Of a DNA stretch of 64,000 nucleotides, positions 41,090 to 49,810 are shown one piece after another. The DNA comes from DATGKG01 sp963851325. Lineage in GTDB: Bacteria; Desulfobacterota; Binatia; Binatales; Binataceae. Where the stretch lies: positions 3,100,001 through 3,164,000 of the forward strand of contig CAWKOR010000001.1 of assembly GCA_963851325.1 (NCBI GenBank), written 5' to 3'. A program made the position numbers and the translations under genes. The notes beneath the pieces were generated by a model. It was not told where the DNA came from, searched no databases, and saw only the letters and a program-made list of their open reading frames with translations. Position 1 is the stretch's first letter. Every line of letters starts with the position of its first letter.

Positions 41090-42402
41090 AATCGCAGGTA
41101 GCAGCGCCGTTTGACGAGATCGATCGTCTTTCACAGGAAGCGCTCAAGCGATGGTGGACCCGAAAACTGAAGCGCGTCTTGCAGGTCGCATTCGAGGAGT
41201 TGCCGTTTTATCGCGAGCGCTTCCTCGCCGCGGGTTTTGATCCGGCTCGCTTCCGTGCGCTCGACGATCTTCGCGCGATCCCAATCTGCGTTAAGGATGA
41301 CCTGCTCGCATTCGCGCGCGGCGGCGGTGGTCAGGAGTCGTACACCGCAGGTCCGAAATCGCCGATGACGGTGAGTTTGAGTTCCGGCACTTCGGGCACC
41401 ACCTTCGTCATGCACACGCGACGCTGGCGCAAGCTGCAAGGATACTCGTCGAGTCGTGCTCATTGGTGGGCCGGCCTTCGACCCGGCACGCCGTTGATAA
41501 TGTCCGCACCCGCGTGGCACGCGTATGCCTCGATCCAGCCGTCGATCGCGATGCATTTCGGAAATCCGTGCGTGGTGGTTTCCGGAACGTTCCTGCCTCG
41601 TTTCGCAGATCGCATCGTCGATGCGATACAGGCGTTTCGTCCGCGCTTCCTCACGATGTTCTTGCCGATGGTGTTTTCCATTCTCGCCGCCGCGCGCCGT
41701 CAGGGTTTAGGCGGCGCGCAACTGTTTGCCGGTGTCGAGACGTTGGTGGTGACCGGCGCGCCGATAACGCCCGGCATGCGCATGCATCTGCAGGAGCTCA
41801 CCAGGGTCCAACGCGTAACCGAGCTTGCGGGCTCGAGTGAAAATCTCCTCGCGGTCGACTGCATCCACGCGCAGGGACTCCATCTGGTGCCGGACACCTG
41901 CTTTGCGCAAGTGATCGATCGTAAGACTGGCAACCCGATGCGCGATGGCGAACGTGGCGCCGTAGTGCATTCGAGCGTCATCCCCGCAGGCTCGCTATAT
42001 CTTCGTTACGACGGCGGCGATGTCGGCATTCTCGATAGCTCGGCGTGTCCATGCGGGTTGCCGTCGCCGCGCATCAAATTGCTCGGGCGATGGGACGATT
42101 GCTTTACCCTCGGGCCTCACACGATGCTGCCATACGACGTTCAGCTTGCACTCGAAGCGGAGGTGCCCGAGCTGCGCGGGACCGCTTTCGTGATCTCCAA
42201 AGACGGCTTGGCCAACGGTACACTTCGGCTACTTCTTGTCGAGCCTGAAGGCGCGCCGGCGAATCTGGTGGACGGCGCAAAATCCAGGTTGGCGCGCCGG
42301 TTCGACGTTCCAGTCGAAATCAAAGCGGTCCGCGATCTTCCGCTTCGCTTCAAAGGCGTGCCTCCGATACTTTCCGAGCAGGAGGCCGCATCCGCCGTAT
42401 GA
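41086..42402 (+). CDS. Phenylacetate-CoA ligase (PaaK) family adenylate-forming enzyme
   Basis: 438 residues if read from the TTG at 41086, which overlaps the preceding stop (TTGA) and directly precedes the family start FDEIDRLSQEALKRWWTRKL. The ATP phosphate loop is SLSSGTSGTTF, followed by VTELAGSSENLL, GDVGILDSSACPCGLPSPRI and LLGRWDDCFTLG, with a C-terminal ~100-residue lid. It activates an aryl or other carboxylate as acyl-adenylate, usually to make the CoA ester. CxCG near the hinge matches the zinc-like pair in related proteins. Middle gene of a five-gene overlapping operon; substrate unknown. Confidence 0.87.
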   Translation: MKSQVAAPFDEIDRLSQEALKRWWTRKLKRVLQVAFEELPFYRERFLAAGFDPARFRALDDLRAIPICVKDDLLAFARGGGGQESYTAGPKSPMTVSLSSGTSGTTFVMHTRRWRKLQGYSSSRAHWWAGLRPGTPLIMSAPAWHAYASIQPSIAMHFGNPCVVVSGTFLPRFADRIVDAIQAFRPRFLTMFLPMVFSILAAARRQGLGGAQLFAGVETLVVTGAPITPGMRMHLQELTRVQRVTELAGSSENLLAVDCIHAQGLHLVPDTCFAQVIDRKTGNPMRDGERGAVVHSSVIPAGSLYLRYDGGDVGILDSSACPCGLPSPRIKLLGRWDDCFTLGPHTMLPYDVQLALEAEVPELRGTAFVISKDGLANGTLRLLLVEPEGAPANLVDGAKSRLARRFDVPVEIKAVRDLPLRFKGVPPILSEQEAASAV

Positions 42403-43580
42403 GCAAGGGCGCGCTAGGACTGCTCTCCGCGTACTGGCCCGAGGACACGCCGCGTTACGCGCACGTTCCGCTGAAGACGGTCGGCGATACGACGATCTAT
42501 CCGATCGCCGCGACCGCACCGGAGCGCATTGCACTTCGGACCGGCAGCGCCACGCTCAGCTATGGTGAACTCGCCGAGAAGGCTCGCCAATTCGGCAAGG
42601 CGTTGCGCGGACGCGTCAACCGTGGCGCGCGAGTGGCGATTGCGCTCGACGATCCTGCCGAGTTGCTGATCGCGATGTTCGGTGCGTTCGAGGCTGATGT
42701 GCTCAGCTTCCCGAATGCGGCAGTGCCACCGAAGGCGGCGCTCGAGGCATTCGCTCCGGAACTTGTCGTCGGTGAAAATCCTTCTGACGGTACGGCGCCA
42801 ACGGTCGGTTTCGAAGCGCTCATTTCCGAGCCGGGAAAGGAGCGCAGTGGACGGCCGGATTTCCGAAGCCCCATCCTGGTGATGGCGATGCCCAATGGTC
42901 GCGGCGAGGTTCTGCATAATCATCGCACCCTGGTGGCGACCGGAATTTCGGTGGGCGCCTTTTATCTGCTCGGCGATGACATCACGATCCTGCTCCTCGA
43001 ACCGCCCACCAACTGGTGGACGATCGCGATGCTGCTCGGTGCGATGAATCGGGGCGCAACTATTTGGGCCGGCTGGGAGGGAGAACTTCCGGCGCTGCCC
43101 GCGAGCATCAACTATGTGGTGTGCGGATGGGATCGGGCCGGGATGCTACTCGACAATGAAGTTGCGGCTCTGGCGGGGCGGATCAGCGCGGGCCTCGTCG
43201 TCGCAATCGATCGCCCGTTCAGCACCTCGCGGCGTTTGCGCATCGCGCGACGGCTTCGCGCCGACGTGATGACGCTGCTGGGTCGCAGCGACCTCGGCCC
43301 GATCGTCGCGAGTCATCCCGCATGGTACCTGAACGATGCGGCCGGAATTCCGCTGCCGAGCGTCGATCTTCGCCCGCTCAATCCCACCGATGGCCAGCCG
43401 CTCAACATCGGATGGGAAGTTGTGGAATCCGCGGAGCTCGGTGTGAAGTCCGCGCTCGCGCCGGCCGGTGGAACCCTCATTGAAGGATGGCTGCGCTCAG
43501 GTCTCATCGCGCAGATTGATCCGACCGGTTTCTACTTTTTGGTGCGCGACGATCGTGATTCGCAGTTGCGACGGGTCTGA
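42399..43580 (+). CDS. Degenerate ANL (acyl-CoA synthetase-like) protein
   Basis: 393 residues. The N-terminal domain of AMP-dependent synthetases is recognisable (RIALRTGSATLSYGELAEKA, RGARVAIALDDPAELLIAMFG). However, the place of the phosphate loop is MAMPNGRGEVLHNHRTLVA instead of the usual Ser/Thr-Gly-rich loop, and the C-terminal catalytic-Lys domain appears to be missing or shortened. Adenylation is thus doubtful. It starts at an ATGA overlap with the PaaK gene, so the two are coupled. Together with the truncated PaaK-like protein two genes upstream this makes one complete and two incomplete enzymes in a row. Confidence 0.75.
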   Translation: MSKGALGLLSAYWPEDTPRYAHVPLKTVGDTTIYPIAATAPERIALRTGSATLSYGELAEKARQFGKALRGRVNRGARVAIALDDPAELLIAMFGAFEADVLSFPNAAVPPKAALEAFAPELVVGENPSDGTAPTVGFEALISEPGKERSGRPDFRSPILVMAMPNGRGEVLHNHRTLVATGISVGAFYLLGDDITILLLEPPTNWWTIAMLLGAMNRGATIWAGWEGELPALPASINYVVCGWDRAGMLLDNEVAALAGRISAGLVVAIDRPFSTSRRLRIARRLRADVMTLLGRSDLGPIVASHPAWYLNDAAGIPLPSVDLRPLNPTDGQPLNIGWEVVESAELGVKSALAPAGGTLIEGWLRSGLIAQIDPTGFYFLVRDDRDSQLRRV

Positions 43581-43675
43581 ACACCAGCCGCGCCTACGAC
43601 TTGCTTCAGAATGGCATGGGAAGGCTCGCTGAAATCGAAGCGAAACGGCAAAGAGCGACCGCCGCAATGGGACCG

Positions 43676-44758
43676 TTACTTGCCGCTGGCGGTGCGGAAC
43701 GCGCCGCTCTCGAAGCGATCGATCGCGCGCCCAACGCGATTCACGAAGTCGTTGCGATCAGCGTCTTCGACCATGCTGACCGAAGCTGCGTAGTCATCGC
43801 AGTAACGGCAATCGCGGCATCCGATGCGGCAGTCGTGTTTCTTTTTGAAAAATTCCAGAAAGCCATCAAGCGCGCGGTTGGGAATCCGGATCGGCAACTT
43901 GCCGTAGGGCTCCAGGTGATCGAACCCGAGAATGAGGTCGTTCAAATCGCCGTCGTAGCAGCGCTCGGCATAGGCTCGCGTCACGCGCTCCACCCACGGC
44001 CGATCCATCTCACGTCCCGCGAGCTTGAACTGGTCGATGCCGATCTCTTCGTAGACGCCAAGGTCCTCGGGGCGGATCCACGGCGCCTTCAGCATCTGAC
44101 CGGCGTCGCGCGCCTTCTCCTTCGAACACCACATCAGCGGGTAGTCGACGTAAGTCCCCAGCTCGTGGCTCTCGTTCGAATGCGAAACCAGGTTGATGTG
44201 ATATTGGCGAATCGGGCAATGCAGCAGGCATCCGACGTTGGAGAGCAGAACGATTTCGGCGCGCGTCCGTTTGCGGATTTGTGCAAGCAGCGGAAAATCG
44301 CGGTTAATGTACTCGGGCAGGTAAAGAACGCTCGCGCCCTGGCCCTCGAAAAACTGCGCCTTGTCGACGCTGTCGATCGCGGTCGCCGTCGAGACTGCAA
44401 TGCGCAAGCGCGGAAACCGCTTGTGAGCGAATGCGATCAGATACGGATTCGACAGCACCACGCCCTCGATGCCGAGATCGTCGAGCCATCCGAGGCGCTC
44501 GACCAGCCATCGCTGGCCGTCGGCGGTGAACTCGCGATTGCCGAGGCATGCGACATTGAGGCAGTAGAAAAATGCGATGCCCTTCGCGCGCGCCGATTCG
44601 ACGTAGGTGGCGAGCTCGTCGGCCTTCGGTTGCGGCAACCATTGTTGCGCGCGCAACCCGACGTCCCCGCCCATCGCGCCATACAGATGATCGATTGGGT
44701 ACGGGGCGACGGTATCTAAAAAACCGGGTTGAAAAACTGCGGGAACAACAAGCTTCAT
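43676..44758 (-). CDS. Peptidase U32-family protein
   Basis: 360 residues. It has LYGAMGGDVGLRAQQWLPQP at the start, FFYCLNVACLGNREF, GIEGVVLSNPYLIAFAH, LRIAVSTATAIDSVDKAQFF and VLLSNVGCLLHCPIRQYH, the typical TIM-barrel order. Cysteines are clustered (CLLHC, then CRIGCRDCRYC near the end) and could bind an Fe-S cluster as in UbiU/UbiV/TrhP of this family, where the proteins act in oxygen-independent hydroxylation rather than proteolysis. Which activity applies here is unknown. It is convergent with the ANL operon. Confidence 0.82.
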   Translation of the reverse strand: MKLVVPAVFQPGFLDTVAPYPIDHLYGAMGGDVGLRAQQWLPQPKADELATYVESARAKGIAFFYCLNVACLGNREFTADGQRWLVERLGWLDDLGIEGVVLSNPYLIAFAHKRFPRLRIAVSTATAIDSVDKAQFFEGQGASVLYLPEYINRDFPLLAQIRKRTRAEIVLLSNVGCLLHCPIRQYHINLVSHSNESHELGTYVDYPLMWCSKEKARDAGQMLKAPWIRPEDLGVYEEIGIDQFKLAGREMDRPWVERVTRAYAERCYDGDLNDLILGFDHLEPYGKLPIRIPNRALDGFLEFFKKKHDCRIGCRDCRYCDDYAASVSMVEDADRNDFVNRVGRAIDRFESGAFRTASGK

Positions 44759-44804
44759 GCTAGATGCTCATTGTTCCCGCGTATGCGCTCACTCTGTTCG
44801 AGGA

Positions 44805-46055
44805 TCAAATTCCGAGGACGTGGATCGACATCGCGGCTGCTTCGCCGCGCACCATACCGCCGCCATTCTCGGTCAGCCCGATCTTCGGATTCTTGACCTG
44901 ACGCTTGTCAGCTTCATTGCGAAGCTGCCAGAAGATCTCACAGATTTGCGCCACGCCCGTCGCGCCTACCGGATGACCCTTCGCCAGCAGTCCGCCCGAA
45001 GGATTGACCGGGATGCGCCCGGTGATTTCGGTGGTGCCCTCATCGATCATCTTACCGCCTTCGCCAGGCTTGCACAGTCCGAGTTCCTCGTAGGTCATCA
45101 GCTCGGCCGGCGCCGACGCATCATGCAACTCGATGACACTGAGATCCTTGGGACCGACGCCGGCCTTTTCGTACGCCTGTTTCGCGACGCGCGTCACCAC
45201 GCCTTCTTCCTCGGCGGTGTGATCGGTGCCCGACGAGAGAATCGACGCGAGAACCTTGACCGGCTTGTTGGTGTACTGCTTCGCCACCGACGAGGCGCAC
45301 AGGATGGTGGCCGCGGCGCCATCGCCGATGGGCGAGCACATCAGGCGTGTGAGCGGCTCGGCGACGGTTGGGGAATTCAGGATGTCCTCCAGTGAGTAGA
45401 CTTCCTGATACTGCGCGTGCGGGTTGAGACTGCCGTTGCGATGGTTCTTCACCGCGATGCGCCCGAACTGCTCCTTGGTGGTCCCGTAGCGCTTCATGTG
45501 CGAGCGCGCTCCGGCCGCATAAAAGTCCATGAACATCGAGCGGGACTCGCCCGCGCCGGCGGTCTTTTCTATCTTTTCGCCGCGCGCTTCGCGCTCTTTG
45601 CGCAGCGCCTCCTGCTGCGCGTTCATGTCGGCGATCATCTGCTGCATCAATTCGACGTCGACGGCTGAGCCGATCGCCGCGAACGATTTCTTCTTGTCCG
45701 CGTGGTAGAGCTTCTCCATCCCGAGCGCCAGCACCACGTCGTACATGCCCGAGGCCACATACAGCCAGCCGAGATGAAATGCGGTAGCCGAGCTGGCGCA
45801 GGCATTTTCGCAATTAATGATGGGGATGCCGCCCACGCCCATATCGCGCAGCACGACTTGTCCGCGCACGCATTCCTGGCCGGTGACCAGGCCCTCCATC
45901 GCGTTGCCGACGACGGCGGCCTGGATTTTGTTTTGATCCATGCCCGCGCTCGACAGCGCTGCGTTAACCGCATCGCGCGCGATGACTTTCATGCTGGTGT
46001 CTAGATATTTTCCGAACTTCACCATGCCGGCGCCGATAACCGCTACTTCACGCAT
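44805..46055 (-). CDS. Thiolase-family (SCP-x-like) acyl-CoA acyltransferase
   Basis: 416 residues. NCENACASSATAFHLGW has the acyl-accepting Cys; GLLAKGHPVGATGVAQICEI has the catalytic His; the second Cys region near the end is GLTENGGGMVRGEAAAM, where the usual C-x-G-G-G is ENGGG, typical of the SCP2/lipid-transfer-type thiolases rather than biosynthetic ones. It cleaves 3-oxoacyl-CoA in fatty acid, sterol side-chain or aromatic breakdown. EIHDAFA-like ELHDASAPAELMTYEELGL is also present. Lies 46 bases after the U32 gene's start codon on the same strand, that is upstream of it. Confidence 0.9.
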   Translation of the reverse strand: MREVAVIGAGMVKFGKYLDTSMKVIARDAVNAALSSAGMDQNKIQAAVVGNAMEGLVTGQECVRGQVVLRDMGVGGIPIINCENACASSATAFHLGWLYVASGMYDVVLALGMEKLYHADKKKSFAAIGSAVDVELMQQMIADMNAQQEALRKEREARGEKIEKTAGAGESRSMFMDFYAAGARSHMKRYGTTKEQFGRIAVKNHRNGSLNPHAQYQEVYSLEDILNSPTVAEPLTRLMCSPIGDGAAATILCASSVAKQYTNKPVKVLASILSSGTDHTAEEEGVVTRVAKQAYEKAGVGPKDLSVIELHDASAPAELMTYEELGLCKPGEGGKMIDEGTTEITGRIPVNPSGGLLAKGHPVGATGVAQICEIFWQLRNEADKRQVKNPKIGLTENGGGMVRGEAAAMSIHVLGI

Positions 46056-46616
46056 ATGGTGTCTCCTTGAATGGCGGGCTTGCTCGTTTCGAGCGAACGA
46101 TAACCCAGCGCCTCGGCAGGGCGCAAGGCAGCGGTCTCCGCGAGTCCTGGCCTGAGGCCGGGGCCGAGGCGCGATTGCTGGATCCCCTCGCGGTCAGGAT
46201 CTGCTATCATATGGACAGCGGCGCCCTTCGAGGGTGCCGTTGTCGTCCCGGACACGGCGCGAGAAGTGTATGAAGTGCAAAAACAAACCCATTAAATCCT
46301 TTAGGATCAAGGATTTTTCGATTCCACGCCGAGGACGTGGCGCGACCATAGAGCATCGTGGGAAACTGGCTTCAGCGCTCTGGAGTCGCAAAAACAAACC
46401 CATCGAATCGCTCCGAAGCAAAGGGATTCGGCCTTGCGGCGAGGGGCGAAAACGAAGCCACCCATCGCAGCGATCGCTAAAAACAAACCCATTAAATGCT
46501 CGAAATTACAGCATCTTTTGCCGATCAGCGGCGAAGGGCATGGATCTGGCGGCCGGGCCGAAAGTGCGAAAACAAACCCATTGCTGCGGCCTTACCGACA
46601 TCGCGTCGATAGAAGC
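46056..46616. repeat. Spacer with KTNP-type repeats
   Basis: 561 bases without a clear gene. Four copies of GCAAAAACAAACCCATT or close variants start near 46277, 46388, 46477 and 46566, spaced 78-111 bases, with a degenerate form at 46445. In one frame they read KNKPIK or KTNPL, the known look of short spurious proteins in planctomycete-like and acidobacterial genomes, so any predicted ORF here is likely not real. The right end is the region after the aldehyde dehydrogenase; the left end holds the thiolase promoter. Confidence 0.75.
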
Positions 46617-48071
46617 CTACGCAAACGAGCCTTTCAGCGCCGCGATGTTCTTCACATCGCAATAAAAATCGAAGCTCCAGTTGCCGCCTTCGCGTCCGAC
46701 GCCGGAGTTGCGACTACCACCGAACGGCGCCGCCAGCTCGCGCACGAAGAAGCAATTCACCCAAACGGTGCCGGCGACGACCTTGCTCGCGATCCGCATC
46801 GCGTGCGCTTCATCCTTGCTGAAGACCACTGCTGCGAGGCCGTAGTCAGTTCCGTTGGCGAGCTTCATCAGCTCATCCTCGTCGCGCCAGGTTTGCCAGG
46901 TGAGGACGGGACCGAAGACTTCCTTCTGAATGATCTCCATGTCCTGGGTCGCGCCATCCATCAGGGTGGGCTCGAAGTAGAGCTCACCGGCTTTGTCGCG
47001 ATGCCCGCCCCATAGGGGCTTCACGCCTGCCTTGAGCGCGCGGTCGACGAAGCCTTCCACGCGCTTGTAATGCTCGGGTGTGATGAGCGGCCCAACCTGG
47101 GTGGTCTTCTCGCGCGGATCGCCAACTCTCATCTGGCTCGCCGCGGCGCGGAATTTTGCCAGGAACTCGTCGGCGATTTTCGCTTCGGCCAGGATGCGGG
47201 TGCCCGCGAGGCAAACCTGCCCCGCGTTGAAGTATTGGCCCGCGGCGGTTTTCGCGGCTGCATCGAGGTCGGCGTCGGCGCACACAATGAAAGGCGATTT
47301 GCCGCCCAGTTCGAAAGCTACCGGCGTCAGCGAGCGCGCGGTGGATGCGCCAATCAGGCGTGCCGTATCGGTCGAACCGGTGAAGCTGAGACGATCGATA
47401 TCAGGATGCGCGGCCAGCGCCGCGCCGGCCTCTTCGCCGATACCCTGCACTACATTGAGGACGCCGGGAGGAAGGCCGGCTTCGGCGGCGAGATCAGCCA
47501 TCATCGAGCAGGTCAGGGGCGCCCACTCCGGTGGTTTCACAACCGCCGTGTCACCGGCGGCGAGGCATGGACCAACCTTCCAGGTGGTAAGCATGAAGGG
47601 TCCATTCCAGGGCGTGATCAGCGCGGCCACGCCGGCGGGATCGAAGCGAACATGGTTCACCACCTCGGGCGAATCGATCTTCTCGTCATTGAGCCGCAGC
47701 GCGCGATCCGCGAAGAAGTTGATATTGAGCGCGGCGCGCGGAATCACTCGCGCGTTGTTTCCGATCAACAAGGATCCGTTGTCCACGGTTTCGACCGCGG
47801 CGATTTCCTTCCCGTGATCGAGGATCGCCTGCGCAAAACGCTTCAGGATCGGATGGCGTCCTTCGGGGCCGAGCGCGGCCCACTTCGGATAAGCGCGCCG
47901 CGCAGCGGCGACGGCGGCCTCGATCTCGTCGGAGCCGCCGGCGCTCATATCGGCGAGATGTTTGCCATCGATCGGGGAGCAATTGGCGAATTTGCGTTTC
48001 GATTCGACGCGCTTGCCGTCGATGAAATGATCAGTGGACACGGTCACGCCCGCAACTTTGGTGGTTGCCAT
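46617..48071 (-). CDS. Aldehyde dehydrogenase
   Basis: 484 residues from the ATG at 48071, with AGAGGT upstream; the longer frame is an artefact. Asn in ITPWNGPFMLTTWKVG, the cofactor loop SFTGSTDTARLIG, Glu in VAFELGGKSPFIV and the nucleophilic Cys in NAGQVCLAGTRI are all in place. EVFGPVLTWQTW and APFGGSRNSGVGREGG finish the family pattern. It is close to the HpaE/betaine-aldehyde group and oxidises an aldehyde with NAD(P). A TetR regulator ends five bases upstream, so it is probably regulated by it. Rieske oxygenases follow upstream; the cluster may degrade aromatic or terpenoid compounds. Confidence 0.92.
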   Translation of the reverse strand: MATTKVAGVTVSTDHFIDGKRVESKRKFANCSPIDGKHLADMSAGGSDEIEAAVAAARRAYPKWAALGPEGRHPILKRFAQAILDHGKEIAAVETVDNGSLLIGNNARVIPRAALNINFFADRALRLNDEKIDSPEVVNHVRFDPAGVAALITPWNGPFMLTTWKVGPCLAAGDTAVVKPPEWAPLTCSMMADLAAEAGLPPGVLNVVQGIGEEAGAALAAHPDIDRLSFTGSTDTARLIGASTARSLTPVAFELGGKSPFIVCADADLDAAAKTAAGQYFNAGQVCLAGTRILAEAKIADEFLAKFRAAASQMRVGDPREKTTQVGPLITPEHYKRVEGFVDRALKAGVKPLWGGHRDKAGELYFEPTLMDGATQDMEIIQKEVFGPVLTWQTWRDEDELMKLANGTDYGLAAVVFSKDEAHAMRIASKVVAGTVWVNCFFVRELAAPFGGSRNSGVGREGGNWSFDFYCDVKNIAALKGSFA

Positions 48072-48075
48072 TGGA

Positions 48076-48729
48076 TTACCTCTTGCGATTGCCTTTGCTC
48101 GGATTCGGCGTAGCAGACACACCGCCGAGCTGTAGTTCAAGCATTTGGCGCAATGACGGCCGCCGTCCCTCCGGAGCCGGCGCATCACTGCCAAGCCATA
48201 GCATCAGAAATACGAAATACAAGGCGAACAGGTTGTAGCTAAGGAGCGCGGAATCGGTCGCGCGCGCAATTTCACCGCGATCCTTCGCCTTCTCGATGAG
48301 ACTCTTGAGCTGGTCGAAAAAACCCTCCATGACGAGGTCGATGCCGTGGCGCTCGCCCCGCACGAACGCCAGCTCCTTGACGAAGATGCGCGCGAGTCCG
48401 AGGTCGCGCTGATTCTGCCGCAGCATCACGCCGAACACGTGCATCAGTTGCTCGATAAACGGCAAGTCCGGAACCGAGGCGAACGCGCGCTGAATGGCGA
48501 CGCCCACCTCTTCCTGGAACATCATCACCAGCAGCGCCTCTTTCGACTTCGCATGGAAGAACAGGGTGCCCTTCGCGACGTCGGCCCGCTCGGCGATCTC
48601 GCTGGTCGTAGTCGCCGCGAAGCCCTTGGTCTGAAACAACTCGCGCGCGGCGCGGATTAGGCGCTCGCGTTTGTCGCGTTTGTTGCGCTCGGCGCGCCCG
48701 ATCTCCACTACCGCCGCGGATGCCGACAT
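48076..48729 (-). CDS. TetR-family transcriptional regulator
   Basis: 217 residues from the ATG at 48729. The HTH is at residues ~20-65: RERLIRAARELFQTKGFAAT, SEIAERADVAKGTLFFHAKS. The larger C-terminal helical domain should bind the effector. GTLFFHAKSKEALL is the standard recognition-helix end. It lies between Rieske oxygenase and aldehyde dehydrogenase genes on the same strand, so it probably controls them. Effector unknown; basic, Asn/Ser-rich tail (NPSKGNRKR) is unusual. A slightly longer form from 48753 is possible. Confidence 0.9.
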   Translation of the reverse strand: MSASAAVVEIGRAERNKRDKRERLIRAARELFQTKGFAATTTSEIAERADVAKGTLFFHAKSKEALLVMMFQEEVGVAIQRAFASVPDLPFIEQLMHVFGVMLRQNQRDLGLARIFVKELAFVRGERHGIDLVMEGFFDQLKSLIEKAKDRGEIARATDSALLSYNLFALYFVFLMLWLGSDAPAPEGRRPSLRQMLELQLGGVSATPNPSKGNRKR

Positions 48730-48749
48730 CGATGAGCTCCTCGAAACGA

Positions 48750-49805
48750 TCACGCGCCCGCGGCGGCGATGGTGCCCTGGTTTTGTTGCTCGGCCAGCAT
48801 TGCGTCCTCCATCATTCGGCGGAACTGTGCGACGCCGCTGTCGATCGCGATAGTCACCATGCGGGATTCCGGCGAGCAGTTGATGTTCTTCTGTTGAGCT
48901 TCGATCATCACCCGGTCTTCATTGAAAGCCTTCAGTCCGAGGCGGTAGAGCGGCTCGTTGAGTTCCGGCTCCTGGGCCCATGGTCCATAGGCAAAGAAAT
49001 AGCAGGTCCGATCGTCGGTTATCGGAGTCACCGTTTGGCAGGTGAACTGGCGATGCAGCGGCTCAACATCGACCGGCTCGCGCTCAGGGAACCTCGCGGC
49101 GGTGCCCTCGGGATAGAAGTCCGCGCCCAGCAGAAAGACCCCCGGAATGACGAATTCGTAGGTCTGCCATATATCGATTCTGCCCCTGCTGAGCACCTCC
49201 GACAGTTGCGATGGACCACTGTTGATCCAGTTCGAGATGCGCACGCCATGCGCCGTCTTCGCGATAGTCGGCCGCGAGACCCCGCCCGGGGTGAAACTCG
49301 CGCCGAGGCTTTTTCGGTGCAGAAACGCAATGTGTGAGAGATCGAGCAGATTGTCGTTGATGAGAACGTAGTTCGCGTCGTAGTCCATCCGGCCGGGCTT
49401 CATCGACCAGCGCGGATCATCGACGCCGACAAAATCGGGAATCAGCGATTCATCGGCGCGGACCGCATCGCCCATCCAAATCCAGGCGATGGAATATCGG
49501 TCGACGATCGGAAAATTGCGCACGCACGCCTGCGGCGGAATCTTAGGCTGCCCCGGAATCTCGATGCATTTACCCGAGGGCGCGAACTTGAGGCCGTGGT
49601 ACATACATCGAAGATCGTTGCCTTCCAACCGTCCCATCGAAAGCGGTGCGAAGCGATGACAGCATCGATCCAGAAGTGCGACCGCGACGCCGTCGCTCTT
49701 GCGATAAATGACGATCGGTTCCTTGAGGATGGTGACTGAGGTGAGGGCCCCGGGCGCGAAGTCGCGGCTCCATCCTGCGGCATACCAGCAATTGCGAAGG
49801 AACAT
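48750..49805 (-). CDS. Rieske non-haem iron oxygenase, alpha subunit
   Basis: 351 residues. The N-terminal Rieske domain has C-x-H as CCHRFAPL and C-x2-H as CMYHGLKF. The catalytic iron site starts with NDNLLDLSHIAFLHRKS. Size and MFLRNCWYAAGW opening fit the vanillate O-demethylase / phthalate-type branch, which hydroxylates or demethylates aromatic compounds with electrons from a separate reductase. No reductase gene is in the neighbourhood. The next upstream gene is a close paralogue five bases away; the two begin with nearly the same residues. Substrate unknown. Confidence 0.92.
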   Translation of the reverse strand: MFLRNCWYAAGWSRDFAPGALTSVTILKEPIVIYRKSDGVAVALLDRCCHRFAPLSMGRLEGNDLRCMYHGLKFAPSGKCIEIPGQPKIPPQACVRNFPIVDRYSIAWIWMGDAVRADESLIPDFVGVDDPRWSMKPGRMDYDANYVLINDNLLDLSHIAFLHRKSLGASFTPGGVSRPTIAKTAHGVRISNWINSGPSQLSEVLSRGRIDIWQTYEFVIPGVFLLGADFYPEGTAARFPEREPVDVEPLHRQFTCQTVTPITDDRTCYFFAYGPWAQEPELNEPLYRLGLKAFNEDRVMIEAQQKNINCSPESRMVTIAIDSGVAQFRRMMEDAMLAEQQNQGTIAAAGA

Positions 49806-49810
49806 GTGGA

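Noticed and set aside
38512..41134. Two long frames (411 and 509 codons) opposite the 461-residue gene and its neighbours
   Set aside because: Antisense shadows, rich in Arg/His/Gln without motifs.
43601..44719. 372-codon frame opposite the U32 gene
   Set aside because: Shadow frame; the U32 protein on the other strand has conserved cysteines and family segments.
46277..46580. CRISPR array
   Set aside because: Repeats are only ~15 bases, degenerate and unevenly spaced, the intervals are too long for spacers, and no cas gene is present.
46234..46665. Open frame with KNKPIK/KTNPL segments
   Set aside because: It is the translation of the short dispersed repeat; similar frames are spurious in other genomes, and there is no good start signal.
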